From Clostridiales bacterium (GTDB lineage: Bacteria; Bacillota_A; Clostridia; Christensenellales; Christensenellaceae): a stretch of DNA of 6,288 nucleotides. The stretch covers positions 1 to 6,288 of the forward strand of contig QANA01000024.1 of assembly GCA_003149735.1 (NCBI GenBank), given 5' to 3'. Position 1 is the stretch's first letter, and each line of letters starts with the position of its first letter. Below, piece by piece: positions 1-5,217 of this stretch. Below the pieces are notes generated by a model. It saw only the letters and a list, made by a program, of their open reading frames with translations, was not told the DNA's origin and did not search any database. A program made the position numbers and the translations under genes.

Positions 1-1
1 A

Positions 2-661
2 ACCTATGACGGCAAGCATCTGCCGCAGAGCTGGATGAACGAAAACTGCGTCATGGAATTGGAGATCGTGCCGGAAAACGATAAAGATGTAAGGCATCAT
101 GATTGGATACAGTTTCCGACAGATCCGCTCAAGGCGGAACGTGCGCTGTTCCGCGTCGGAATTCCTGCCCTCGGTAAAGTGGAAGTTCAGTTTTCTGACA
201 GCCGGTTTCCGGACGAGGTCGTGCGCGCATTGGATATCAGGATCGGCTGCTACTACCAGTTGAATGAACTGTCACAGGTGTGCGCTGATTTTCAGGAGCA
301 TGACTTCGCCAAGCTCGGCGCGGTCTGCCATCTGGCGAAGCCGGAGGGCATCGAAAGCGTCCGCCACTTGGCAGAAAATCTGGATCAGTTTGATTTTGCG
401 CCGGACGTTCATACCCCGGAGGAATACGGCCAATACATGATCCAGCAGTCCGGTCGTTATGAATATGACGAGAATCTGGCCGAGTTTTATAACTACGAAG
501 AATACGGCATCAAGCGGATCTTGCAGGAGGACGGCGTATTCACCGATTACGGCTATGTTTCCTACCACGGTACATTGACGCTGGAAGAATTGATGCAGGG
601 AAACACGGCAGAGAGCCACCAGCAGGAACAGGAAGCAAAAATGGAGGGCATGGCATGGTGA
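2..661 (+). CDS. ArdA-like antirestriction protein, 5'-truncated by window edge
   Basis: ArdA proteins are acidic DNA mimics that occupy the DNA site of Type I restriction-modification enzymes in the cytoplasm. The frame is open from base 2 with no stop, and neither the ATG at 35 nor the one at 53 has a Shine-Dalgarno site, so the true start is probably upstream; 219 residues are visible. Seen: an HDWIQFPTD segment near the start, a helix-like LNELSQVCADFQEHDFAKL, then LAENLDQFDF, a D-V-H-T-P-E-E-Y-G-QY segment, and a YEEYGIKRI...GVFTDYGYV ending. This order (W-x-x-x-P strand, LN-x-L helix, 'D-x-x-x-x-G-x-Y', 'Y-E-x-x-G', 'GYV') is what I know from clostridial ArdA-like proteins. The first visible residues (YDGKHLP) resemble the end of another such domain, so the full protein may carry two or more. 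The tail (SHQQEQEAKMEGMAW) is low complexity and encodes the SD of the next gene, which overlaps it by 7 nt. Family assignment is by recognition, without a search. Confidence 0.72.
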   Translation, partial: TYDGKHLPQSWMNENCVMELEIVPENDKDVRHHDWIQFPTDPLKAERALFRVGIPALGKVEVQFSDSRFPDEVVRALDIRIGCYYQLNELSQVCADFQEHDFAKLGAVCHLAKPEGIESVRHLAENLDQFDFAPDVHTPEEYGQYMIQQSGRYEYDENLAEFYNYEEYGIKRILQEDGVFTDYGYVSYHGTLTLEELMQGNTAESHQQEQEAKMEGMAW

Positions 662-1593
662 CGCTGTTTTTAAGGCAGGGCGAAACTGGAAAGCAGGTGC
701 TGCTCTCTTTCCCTGTGACGACCCCGGCAGAAAAAGAAGACGTGACTGCAACGATGGAAAAGCTGAGATCCATATCCAGAACGGTCACGATTCAGGGCGC
801 GGCAAGCGAGGTCATGAATTTGGGGCAACATTTGCGCGGCATAGATCTTGCCGCGGAGGGTGAGCTGGAGCGCATCAATCAGCTTGCCGAACGGCTGGAG
901 CATATGTCGGAAGTCGACTGCGACAAATTTGCAGGGATGCTGGATGCAAACAAGATCTCCGGCACAAAGGACATTTTGCAGTTGACGGAGCATCTGGACG
1001 ATTACGTTATTCTGCCGGGATGCAGCAGCGCGCAGTCCATCGGAAAGTATCTGATGGACTGCGGTGTTGCGCCGACATTAAAACAGCTCTGCAAAAACAT
1101 TGACTATGAAGCAGTCGGACAGATATTTCTGGATGCACACAGCGGCGCGGCGTGCAGCCGCGGATTTGTTGTACGAAATGAGCACTTGCCGCGTGCTGTC
1201 CTCAAAGACCTGCACATTGAACCGCAGCAGGAGGCGCATATGAATACACAGATCCGCTATCTCTACCGCGACGCATCCAATTACAAGGTGGAAAATGAAT
1301 GCGTCGTCACCGGAACGTTCACGCCAGAGCAGATCGCGCAGATCATGGATTGCTGCGATTTGGGCGAATACTTCATCCCGACGCAGGTTGGTCTGCCGGA
1401 GCAGAGATTCGACAGGTATGACCCAGAAGAAGACCACTGCTGGTTCGAACTCTCCGAAGACGGCTTCGAGGAAACCGCAAAACCGGCGACGGTCGGGATC
1501 AGCGCACAGCAGCTTGTAGAAAACTTTGCTGCTGCGAAAGAACACTGGAATGATACTGCGTTTCAGACGCAAATGAATGAAATGACATTATAG
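655..1593 (+). CDS. ArdA-like domain fused to small uncharacterised domain
   Basis: This 312-residue protein has two parts. Residues 1-195 are a diverged ArdA-like unit: an N-terminal strand region, INQLAERLEHMSEVDCDKF (helix pair, about 81-99), LTEHLDDYVILPGC (about 110-123), IGKYLMDCG, and IDYEAVGQIF before a GFVV strand. An antirestriction, DNA-mimic role is inferred from the family. Residues 196-312 start MNTQIRYLYRDASNYKV and contain GEYFIPTQVGLPEQRFD and HCWFELSEDGFE; I recognise this as a small protein usually seen as its own gene in clostridial mobile elements, function unknown. The junction keeps a full SD and ATG in frame, so the second part may also be made alone. Start choice: GGAGGG at 643-648 lies 6 nt before ATG 655 and 9 nt before GTG 658, so either could be used. 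The start overlaps the previous stop by 7 nt, implying translational coupling. A 15-nt gap follows to the next gene. Confidence 0.75.
   Translation: MVTLFLRQGETGKQVLLSFPVTTPAEKEDVTATMEKLRSISRTVTIQGAASEVMNLGQHLRGIDLAAEGELERINQLAERLEHMSEVDCDKFAGMLDANKISGTKDILQLTEHLDDYVILPGCSSAQSIGKYLMDCGVAPTLKQLCKNIDYEAVGQIFLDAHSGAACSRGFVVRNEHLPRAVLKDLHIEPQQEAHMNTQIRYLYRDASNYKVENECVVTGTFTPEQIAQIMDCCDLGEYFIPTQVGLPEQRFDRYDPEEDHCWFELSEDGFEETAKPATVGISAQQLVENFAAAKEHWNDTAFQTQMNEMTL
1229..1242 (+). promoter_or_regulatory. Internal in-frame Shine-Dalgarno and ATG
   Basis: AGGAGG at 1229-1234 is followed 5 nt later by ATG at 1240-1242, which is codon 196 of the surrounding gene. It lies exactly where the ArdA-like part ends and the small MNTQIRYLYRD domain begins. 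This is as good a start site as any other in the window. Either a formerly separate gene was fused to its upstream neighbour by loss of a stop, or the site still yields a separate product of 117 residues (1240-1593). Confidence 0.6.
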
Positions 1594-1608
1594 AATGGAG
1601 GTTTTATC

Positions 1609-1746
1609 ATGAAAAAAGCAATCGTAATCACGCTTGGCGTGATCATTGGTGTGGCAGGTGTCCTTGCTATCTGCGCACATCTGGCAGATTCCGCGCGGCT
1701 GGCATTGTATGTGCCGGAGGATGACGATGATGAAGACATCTACTGA
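1609..1746 (+). CDS. Small single-span membrane protein, 45 aa
   Basis: The 45-residue product begins MKKAIVITLGVIIGVAGV. Two lysines precede a hydrophobic stretch at about residues 4-23 with no charge, then a short linker and an acidic end (DDDDEDIY). This predicts one transmembrane helix; the two N-terminal lysines favour an N-in orientation, which would leave the acidic tail outside, or the segment could be an uncleaved signal anchor. I see no lipobox: the only cysteine (residue 22) sits too late and lacks the usual context. The start is well supported: GGAGG at 1597-1601 with a 7-nt spacer. It lies 15 nt after the previous stop, and its last 20 nt overlap the next gene in another frame, with that gene's SD inside its own coding sequence. 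I do not recognise the family. A related but broken 3' end occurs again at 2480-2521, so the small gene seems linked to the paralog family that follows. Confidence 0.72.
   Translation: MKKAIVITLGVIIGVAGVLAICAHLADSARLALYVPEDDDDEDIY
1716..1729 (+). promoter_or_regulatory. Shine-Dalgarno deciding the start of the first paralog
   Basis: GGAGG at 1716-1720 lies inside the small membrane protein gene. Three in-frame ATGs follow at 1721, 1727 and 1730, with spacers of 0, 6 and 9 nt. The first is too close; 1727 or 1730 must be used. An earlier in-frame ATG at 1646 has no SD and would give an N-terminus that only mirrors the small gene in another frame. Confidence 0.65.
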
Positions 1747-2437
1747 TCCGCCCGCATTCCGTGTTCGACCAGCGCAGCCGGAGGAAGCGGGCGCTTTCTT
1801 TGCGCAGACACCGGAGCAGGACGCGCAGATGGGGGCCATTGGTCATGTCCGTATGGATTTTGGAGGAAGCGGCAAGGAATTTTGGCACAGCTGGCATCCG
1901 CGCGGACGTGAGGAATTGAACTCGCCGGAGTTCAAAGCGGAACTCCAGCGGGTCGTGGACACGCTGCGGGAAACAGTCCTGAAAGACCTTTCTTCTATGC
2001 AGCGCTTTTGCAGCGAAAATGGCGGCGATATTTCTGGCGGCTGGTCGCAGAATTATGGCTACGTCGTAGAAACGGAGCATTACGAATACTGCCTGCGCTG
2101 CAACCCTGTGAAGGGAGATTATCAGGCATATCTAAGCTGCTATGATCTGAACGAGCAGAAGATCAACCATGCCTATCAGCCGCTGGCCGGTCGGGTGCAT
2201 TTCATCAATGGCGATGCGCGACAGTTTACAGATGCCACAGCATATCTGGACTGCATCCGCGAGGAACTGCCGCATGAGGCGACAACTGGTTTCCGGTTCC
2301 GCACGATCACGCAGGAGCCAGCTATCCGCAAGGCCGTGGATGATATTGTGTACGATCTCTACGGTGAAGAAACTCCGCGCAGCGAGGAAGATCATAATTT
2401 AGTCCGATCTGAGGAAATACAGATGGGAGGAATGTAG
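1727..2437 (+). CDS. Uncharacterised element-borne protein, paralog 1
   Basis: This 236-residue, soluble-looking protein has no signal peptide or membrane segment. From about residue 24 it carries FFAQTPEQDAQMGAIGHVRMD, then FG-x-x-GK-x-F and a W...RG...ELN region, VLKDLSSMQRFC with SENGG, QNYGY, YEY-x-LRCNPV, YQAYL, IREELP, and RKAVDDIVYDLYGE near the end. I recall the 'GxIGHxRxDFG' and 'YEYxLRCNP' motifs from unannotated proteins of Firmicutes conjugative elements; I cannot attach a function, and no catalytic motif is obvious. The second copy at 2518-3216 matches at about 129 of 213 aligned positions (counted by hand). The start at 1727 is 6 nt after GGAGG (1716-1720); 1730 is an equal alternative. 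It overlaps the small membrane protein gene by 20 nt. The last residues (QMGGM) belong to a tail shared with two other genes and hold GGGAGG, placed 8 nt before a GTG at 2439. A role in anti-defence or element upkeep is only suggested by its neighbours. Confidence 0.75.
   Translation: MMKTSTDPPAFRVRPAQPEEAGAFFAQTPEQDAQMGAIGHVRMDFGGSGKEFWHSWHPRGREELNSPEFKAELQRVVDTLRETVLKDLSSMQRFCSENGGDISGGWSQNYGYVVETEHYEYCLRCNPVKGDYQAYLSCYDLNEQKINHAYQPLAGRVHFINGDARQFTDATAYLDCIREELPHEATTGFRFRTITQEPAIRKAVDDIVYDLYGEETPRSEEDHNLVRSEEIQMGGM
2411..2437 (+). repeat. Stop/SD connector block, copy 1
   Basis: These are the last 27 nt of the first paralog, ending CAGATGGGAGGAATGTAG. The block encodes EEIQMGGM-stop (reading from the glutamates) and contains GGGAGG at 2425-2430. 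Compared with the copy at 4193-4219 it matches at 24 of 27 positions. It serves as both coding tail and SD for whatever follows. Confidence 0.7.
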
Positions 2438-2438
2438 C

Positions 2439-2521
2439 GTGACATTCATAAAATCCTTTATGAGCGTAGATTCACACAGTTGGCGCTGTATGCGTCGGCG
2501 GACGAGGAAGATCATTTATGA
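2439..2521 (+). pseudogene. Frameshifted remnant of a small ORF related to the 45-aa membrane protein gene
   Basis: A GTG at 2439 stands 8 nt after GGGAGG (2425-2430), an excellent start, but its frame gives a 28-residue product without any recognisable feature, ending at 2525. The frame one base earlier (codons from 2441) reads DIHKILYERRFTQLALYASA followed by DEEDHL and a TGA at 2519-2521 that overlaps the next ATG as ATGA, the classic coupling arrangement. Its QLALY...acidic end parallels RLALY...DDDDEDIY of the 1609-1746 product, and both lie directly before a paralog of the same family. One extra base just after the GTG would join start and ending into a product of about 28 residues. This may be a real pseudogene or a sequencing error. 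It lacks the hydrophobic N-terminus, so it shares only the 3' part. The 80-nt gap holds nothing else that I can see. Confidence 0.45.
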
Positions 2522-3216
2522 ATAATCGTTTTATTGAGCCTGTACTGACAGAACTATCAGAGCCAACGAATTTTTTCTTTGAGCAGACACCAGAGTTGGA
2601 TGCAGCGACTGGGGTCATCGGTCATCTTCGAATCGATTTTGGTCGGAATGGCAAACAGTTTTTGCATACATGGAAGCAGCGCGGAAAAGCGGAACTGAAT
2701 ACACCGATATTCCAAGAAGATCTGCGGCAAGTCATGGATATGCTGCGGAAAGATGTGCTGAAAGACCTGAAATCCATGCGGCAATTCTGTAGAGAAAATG
2801 GAGGCAAGATCCCCGGTGGTCAAGTACAAAACTATGGCTACACCATCACAAGCGACGTATATGAATACTACCTGCGCTGCAACCCAGTAAACCGAGGGTA
2901 TCAGGCATATCTGACATGCTTCGATTTGCAGGAACAGCGGATCGATGGTAACTATCAGCCGCTTGTTGGACAAGTATGGTTCTATGGCGGGGAGCATCTG
3001 CAGTATAGAACTGCTGAGGAATATTTGGAGTGTATCAGAGAGGAACTGCCGTATCGGGCAACAAACGGTTTTTGGTTTCAGACGATCTCGCGTGAGCCTG
3101 CGGTGCGCAAGGCAGTGGATGATATTGTGCTTGACCTCTACGGCGAGGGAAACCCGTGCTGGGAAGAAGATTATGAATTGAATCCATCCGAAGAAATGCA
3201 GATGGGTGGAATGTAA
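2518..3216 (+). CDS. Uncharacterised element-borne protein, paralog 2
   Basis: At 232 residues this is the tandem partner of the 1727-2437 product, about 60% identical from FFEQTPELDAATGVIGHLRI to the end. Invariant between the two are QTPE-x-DA, IGH-x-R-x-DFG, GK-x-F-x-H-x-W, VLKDL-x-SM, ENGG, QNYGY, LRCNPV, YQAYL, CIREELP, RKAVDDIV and DLYGE; these mark the residues under constraint in an otherwise unassigned family. The N-terminal 18 residues do not align. The start has GAGGA at 2504-2508, 9 nt upstream, and overlaps the broken small frame as ATGA. By eye this gene is richer in A+T at third positions than its neighbours, so it may have been acquired separately rather than copied in place. 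Its tail (EEMQMGGM) keeps the shared connector, but the SD core is changed to GGGTGG; the next gene instead has its own AGGAGG just after the stop. Function unknown. Confidence 0.75.
   Translation: MNNRFIEPVLTELSEPTNFFFEQTPELDAATGVIGHLRIDFGRNGKQFLHTWKQRGKAELNTPIFQEDLRQVMDMLRKDVLKDLKSMRQFCRENGGKIPGGQVQNYGYTITSDVYEYYLRCNPVNRGYQAYLTCFDLQEQRIDGNYQPLVGQVWFYGGEHLQYRTAEEYLECIREELPYRATNGFWFQTISREPAVRKAVDDIVLDLYGEGNPCWEEDYELNPSEEMQMGGM
3190..3216 (+). repeat. Stop/SD connector block, copy 2
   Basis: These are the last 27 nt of the second paralog, ending CAGATGGGTGGAATGTAA. The coding tail QMGGM is kept, but the GGGAGG core has a T in place of A, spoiling the SD. A fresh AGGAGG at 3218-3223, just beyond the stop, takes over for the next gene. 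Confidence 0.65.
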
Positions 3217-3231
3217 CAGGAGGAACGGAAC

Positions 3232-3762
3232 ATGAAAACAGAAGCAAAAAAGAAATTTGCACTGAACGCCGTGCCGGAAGCGGCGCTGGAAGAAGCAGGG
3301 CTGGCGAAGGAAACGATCCTTGCCGCCATTCCGATGGACGGTGTGGTGCTGCTGACGAAGGACAGTATGCCCATTGTGGAGCTGCTGCAGATGCTGGACA
3401 GACTGAATCTGTACGCGGCGGAAATGCTGGCGGCAGTTGCTACGGAATGCGGGCCGTGTGAGAAAGCGGACGAGGCGCTCACCGTCGAAGATGTGCTGGA
3501 GGAATGCGAGGTCACGATCCCTGCATGGGCGCGTGAGCAGGCCGGTATCCCGGAAAACGCGAAGCTGGCGTGCTTTGTGAATGAGGGCGAGGTCATCGTC
3601 GGAGAAGCAGAAGCCTGCGCACCGGATCTGGCAGATGTGCCGCAGTATGTGCTGAAATTCTTCGTGGACAACCATTTCAATCTGCGGGCGCTGGATGACA
3701 TGCTGAACGTATGGATCAGACCGGTTCCCTGTTCATGCGAGGTCTCCGGCGATGCAGAGTAA
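3232..3762 (+). CDS. Protein with AbrB/SpoVT-like swapped-hairpin motif
   Basis: Of the 176 residues, about 94-123 read VTIPAWAREQAGIPENAKL followed by a hydrophobic strand and GEVIV. This matches the pattern of the AbrB/MazE/SpoVT hairpin ('xxIPxxxRxxxGIxxGDxLxxxxxxGxIxI'), a dimeric DNA-binding fold of transition-state regulators and antitoxins. Unlike most such proteins, the motif is near the C-terminal half, after a mainly helical N-terminal region (about 40-90: MPIVELLQMLDRLNLYAAEML and a CGPC-containing loop). The protein is very acidic outside the motif, and the motif has few basic residues for DNA contact, so it might serve dimerisation rather than DNA binding. The start at 3232 has AGGAGG (3218-3223) with an 8-nt spacer. 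The end overlaps the DUF3849 gene by 11 nt. No toxin-like partner is evident next to it. Regulation of this operon is possible but unproven. Confidence 0.7.
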   Translation: MKTEAKKKFALNAVPEAALEEAGLAKETILAAIPMDGVVLLTKDSMPIVELLQMLDRLNLYAAEMLAAVATECGPCEKADEALTVEDVLEECEVTIPAWAREQAGIPENAKLACFVNEGEVIVGEAEACAPDLADVPQYVLKFFVDNHFNLRALDDMLNVWIRPVPCSCEVSGDAE

Positions 3763-4219
3763 GGTTCCGCTCTATCCCTACAACGCCAAAACCGCACGCG
3801 AACGCGGAGAACTTGACAAATGGCGCGAGAGCTTCCGTGAGAATTGCGCCTGCGCGGGCGGCATCGACATCCTCATTCGGGAAAACTTCGATGGGATGCA
3901 TCTGAAAAAGGGCACGGTAGAAAAGATCGTCGAACTGTACGGCTATAAGCGCGTGGAACACGTTTTGGCGAACACTGTGCAGGAGCGGCGCGGCGACGGA
4001 CGCTTCCGTCCATCCAACCGGGATTGGGCAAACGGTCATTACATCCCACCCGACGAAATGCATAATTGCTGTTTTGCCGCCCAGAGCCATTCCGCTATTC
4101 TGGACGGCTTCATTTCAAACTACAGAAGGTTCGTCATGGAACATAGCCAGCACGAGGAAAAGCAAAAATTAAGGCCAGAACCGGAAGAAAAGCAGGAAAT
4201 GCAGATGGGAGGAATGTAA
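3752..4219 (+). CDS. DUF3849 domain protein
   Basis: This 155-residue protein matches the DUF3849 family as I know it: it starts VPLYPYNAKTARERGELDKW (residues 5-24), then a helix with CACAGGIDILIRENFDGMHL, RVEHVLANTV (about 67-76), a DGRF-x-x-SN-x-x-WA stretch, and SHSAILDGFI (about 112-121). DUF3849 proteins, alone or as parts of larger polyproteins, are common on Firmicutes conjugative elements; their biochemical role is unknown to me. The start at 3752 has GAGG (3739-3742) 9 nt upstream, inside the preceding gene, with an 11-nt overlap and thus likely coupling. The last 30 residues (HSQHEEKQKLRPEPEEKQEM then QMGGM) are charged low complexity and look like an added linker; they end in the same connector block as the two paralogs, although this protein is unrelated to them. 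Confidence 0.8.
   Translation: MQSKVPLYPYNAKTARERGELDKWRESFRENCACAGGIDILIRENFDGMHLKKGTVEKIVELYGYKRVEHVLANTVQERRGDGRFRPSNRDWANGHYIPPDEMHNCCFAAQSHSAILDGFISNYRRFVMEHSQHEEKQKLRPEPEEKQEMQMGGM
4193..4219 (+). repeat. Stop/SD connector block, copy 3
   Basis: These are the last 27 nt of the DUF3849 gene, ending CAGATGGGAGGAATGTAA. Against copy 1 it differs at only three positions. GGGAGGA at 4207-4213 lies 8 nt before the TTG start at 4222 and is the SD of the DUF4314 gene. Confidence 0.7.
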
Positions 4220-4221
4220 AT

Positions 4222-5217
4222 TTGGACAGAAAAATGGTAAAATTCATTCAGGAGCAGTATCCGCCCGGCACACGCATCCGCTTGAATTCCATGAGCGACC
4301 CGTACTCGCCGGTACCGACCGGTATGGAGGGCATCGTGGATTGGGTGGATGACGAAGGACAGATCCAAATGACGTGGAATAATGGCCGGACGCTGCCGCT
4401 GGTTCCTGGCGAGGACAGCTTCACGGTGCTGCCGCCCAAGCTGGAAACGCTGAAGCTCTACGCGCCGCTGACTGCCGATCTCTGTGAATACGACCGTTAC
4501 GGTGATCTTGACGATGAAAGCGTCGTGCTGGATGGCCGGTCGCTGCTGACATATCAGGACAAGATCGCGGCGGCAATCGTTAAAAGCCGGATGCCGGAGG
4601 AAGCGGAACGCGGCGTTATGCACTGGTATGACGAAGCGGACAGCGTCAATGATAAAGTCCGCTCTGCTGTTTTCACAGTGGAAGAACGGAATGACCAGCT
4701 CTGGGGTGTGGCAGAATGCCGCGTTGCTGGCAAATTGGATGCAGAAGAACTGGAAACGCTGAAAGAATACCTCGCCGGGCAAATGTCTGACGGCTGGGGC
4801 GAGAGCTTCGAGCAGGAGGAAATTCGCGTGAACGGCGGGGATGAATTATATGTTCATCTCTGGAACTGCGACAATTGGAGCATCCAGACCGAGCAGGAAC
4901 GATTCAGTCAAAAGTATGCGGAAGGTCTGCCGGAACTCTGTTTTTCCACACTTCCCAGCACTGGCGCACTGATTTGCATCAAGCGCGGTGAAAGCGGCTA
5001 TTATCCCAGTGACTGTAATACGCCGGATCGCGCGCAGAACCGTCAGATCGCAGATGAGCAGAACCAGCGCCTCGGCGTGTCGCCAGCGCAGGAGGAAGCA
5101 ATGGTGTGCGGAAGTATGCACGGCTGGAACGTTCCCGGCGCGGACCCAGCTTTCGTGGAAGAAATGCAGAAGAAGCAGGAGCAGACAGGAGGAATGACCC
5201 TTGCGCAAAGTATGTGA
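4222..5217 (+). CDS. DUF4314 multi-module protein
   Basis: The protein has 331 residues in three parts. Residues 1-73 are a DUF4314 domain: YPPGTRIRL, M-x-DPY-x-PVP-x-G-x-x-G-x-V, VDDEGQI, W-x-NGR-x-L, PGEDSF. It resembles a small beta-rich, SH3-like fold, but the function is not known. Residues about 74-228 (from KLYAPLTADL through GVMHWYDE, GVAECRV, GQMSDGWGE to WSIQTEQERF) are a second conserved region of element proteins, often found after DUF4314. Residues about 235-313 (LPELCFSTLPSTG, IKRGESGYYPSD, GSMHGWNVPGADP) form a third, seen in other element proteins in my recollection. The start is TTG 4222, since the SD GGGAGGA (4207-4213) is 8 nt away; the next ATG (codon 5) is too far. It begins 2 nt after the previous stop. 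The C-terminus (MQKKQEQTGGM) is a diverged version of the shared tail and carries AGGAGGA for the next TTG start. No membrane segment or catalytic motif is seen. Confidence 0.8.
   Translation: MDRKMVKFIQEQYPPGTRIRLNSMSDPYSPVPTGMEGIVDWVDDEGQIQMTWNNGRTLPLVPGEDSFTVLPPKLETLKLYAPLTADLCEYDRYGDLDDESVVLDGRSLLTYQDKIAAAIVKSRMPEEAERGVMHWYDEADSVNDKVRSAVFTVEERNDQLWGVAECRVAGKLDAEELETLKEYLAGQMSDGWGESFEQEEIRVNGGDELYVHLWNCDNWSIQTEQERFSQKYAEGLPELCFSTLPSTGALICIKRGESGYYPSDCNTPDRAQNRQIADEQNQRLGVSPAQEEAMVCGSMHGWNVPGADPAFVEEMQKKQEQTGGMTLAQSM
5187..5203 (+). promoter_or_regulatory. Shine-Dalgarno and TTG start of the last gene
   Basis: AGGAGGA at 5187-5193 sits 7 nt before TTG 5201, all inside the end of the DUF4314 gene. 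In the new frame a TGA at 5195-5197 blocks any start further upstream, and the next in-frame ATG is 30 codons later, inside the first conserved strand, so the TTG is well determined. Confidence 0.75.

Noticed and set aside
1646..1726. Upstream ATG at 1646 as the start of paralog 1
   Set aside because: No SD precedes it, the added residues do not resemble paralog 2, and the bases are explained by the small membrane protein gene in another frame.
1721..1740. GAT/GAC/GAA run as a tandem repeat
   Set aside because: It is only the short acidic tail (DDDDED) of the small membrane protein and is too short and irregular for a repeat feature.
2438..2517. Intergenic promoter or terminator in the 80-nt gap
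   Set aside because: No -35/-10 pair and no GC-rich hairpin with a T run could be made out; the gap is better explained as the remnant of a small gene.
2439..2525. 28-residue GTG-initiated ORF as a functional gene
   Set aside because: It has a good SD, but the neighbouring frame carries the similarity to the small membrane protein gene; the product of this frame looks arbitrary. Kept only as part of the remnant.
2557..3675. Long open frame on the minus strand (372 codons) opposite paralog 2 and the AbrB-like gene
   Set aside because: Its product is Phe/His/Arg/Cys-rich low-grade sequence with no SD or domain, while the + strand genes there show clear conservation between paralogs.
3171..3797. 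Minus-strand frame encoding a Ser/Ala-rich 208-residue product
   Set aside because: The Ser/Ala richness is the mirror of Glu/Gly/Ala codons of the AbrB-like gene; no SD and no recognisable domain.
3813..3841. TTGACA at 3813-3818 as a promoter -35 box
   Set aside because: No acceptable -10 element lies about 17 nt downstream, and the site is in the middle of the DUF3849 coding sequence.
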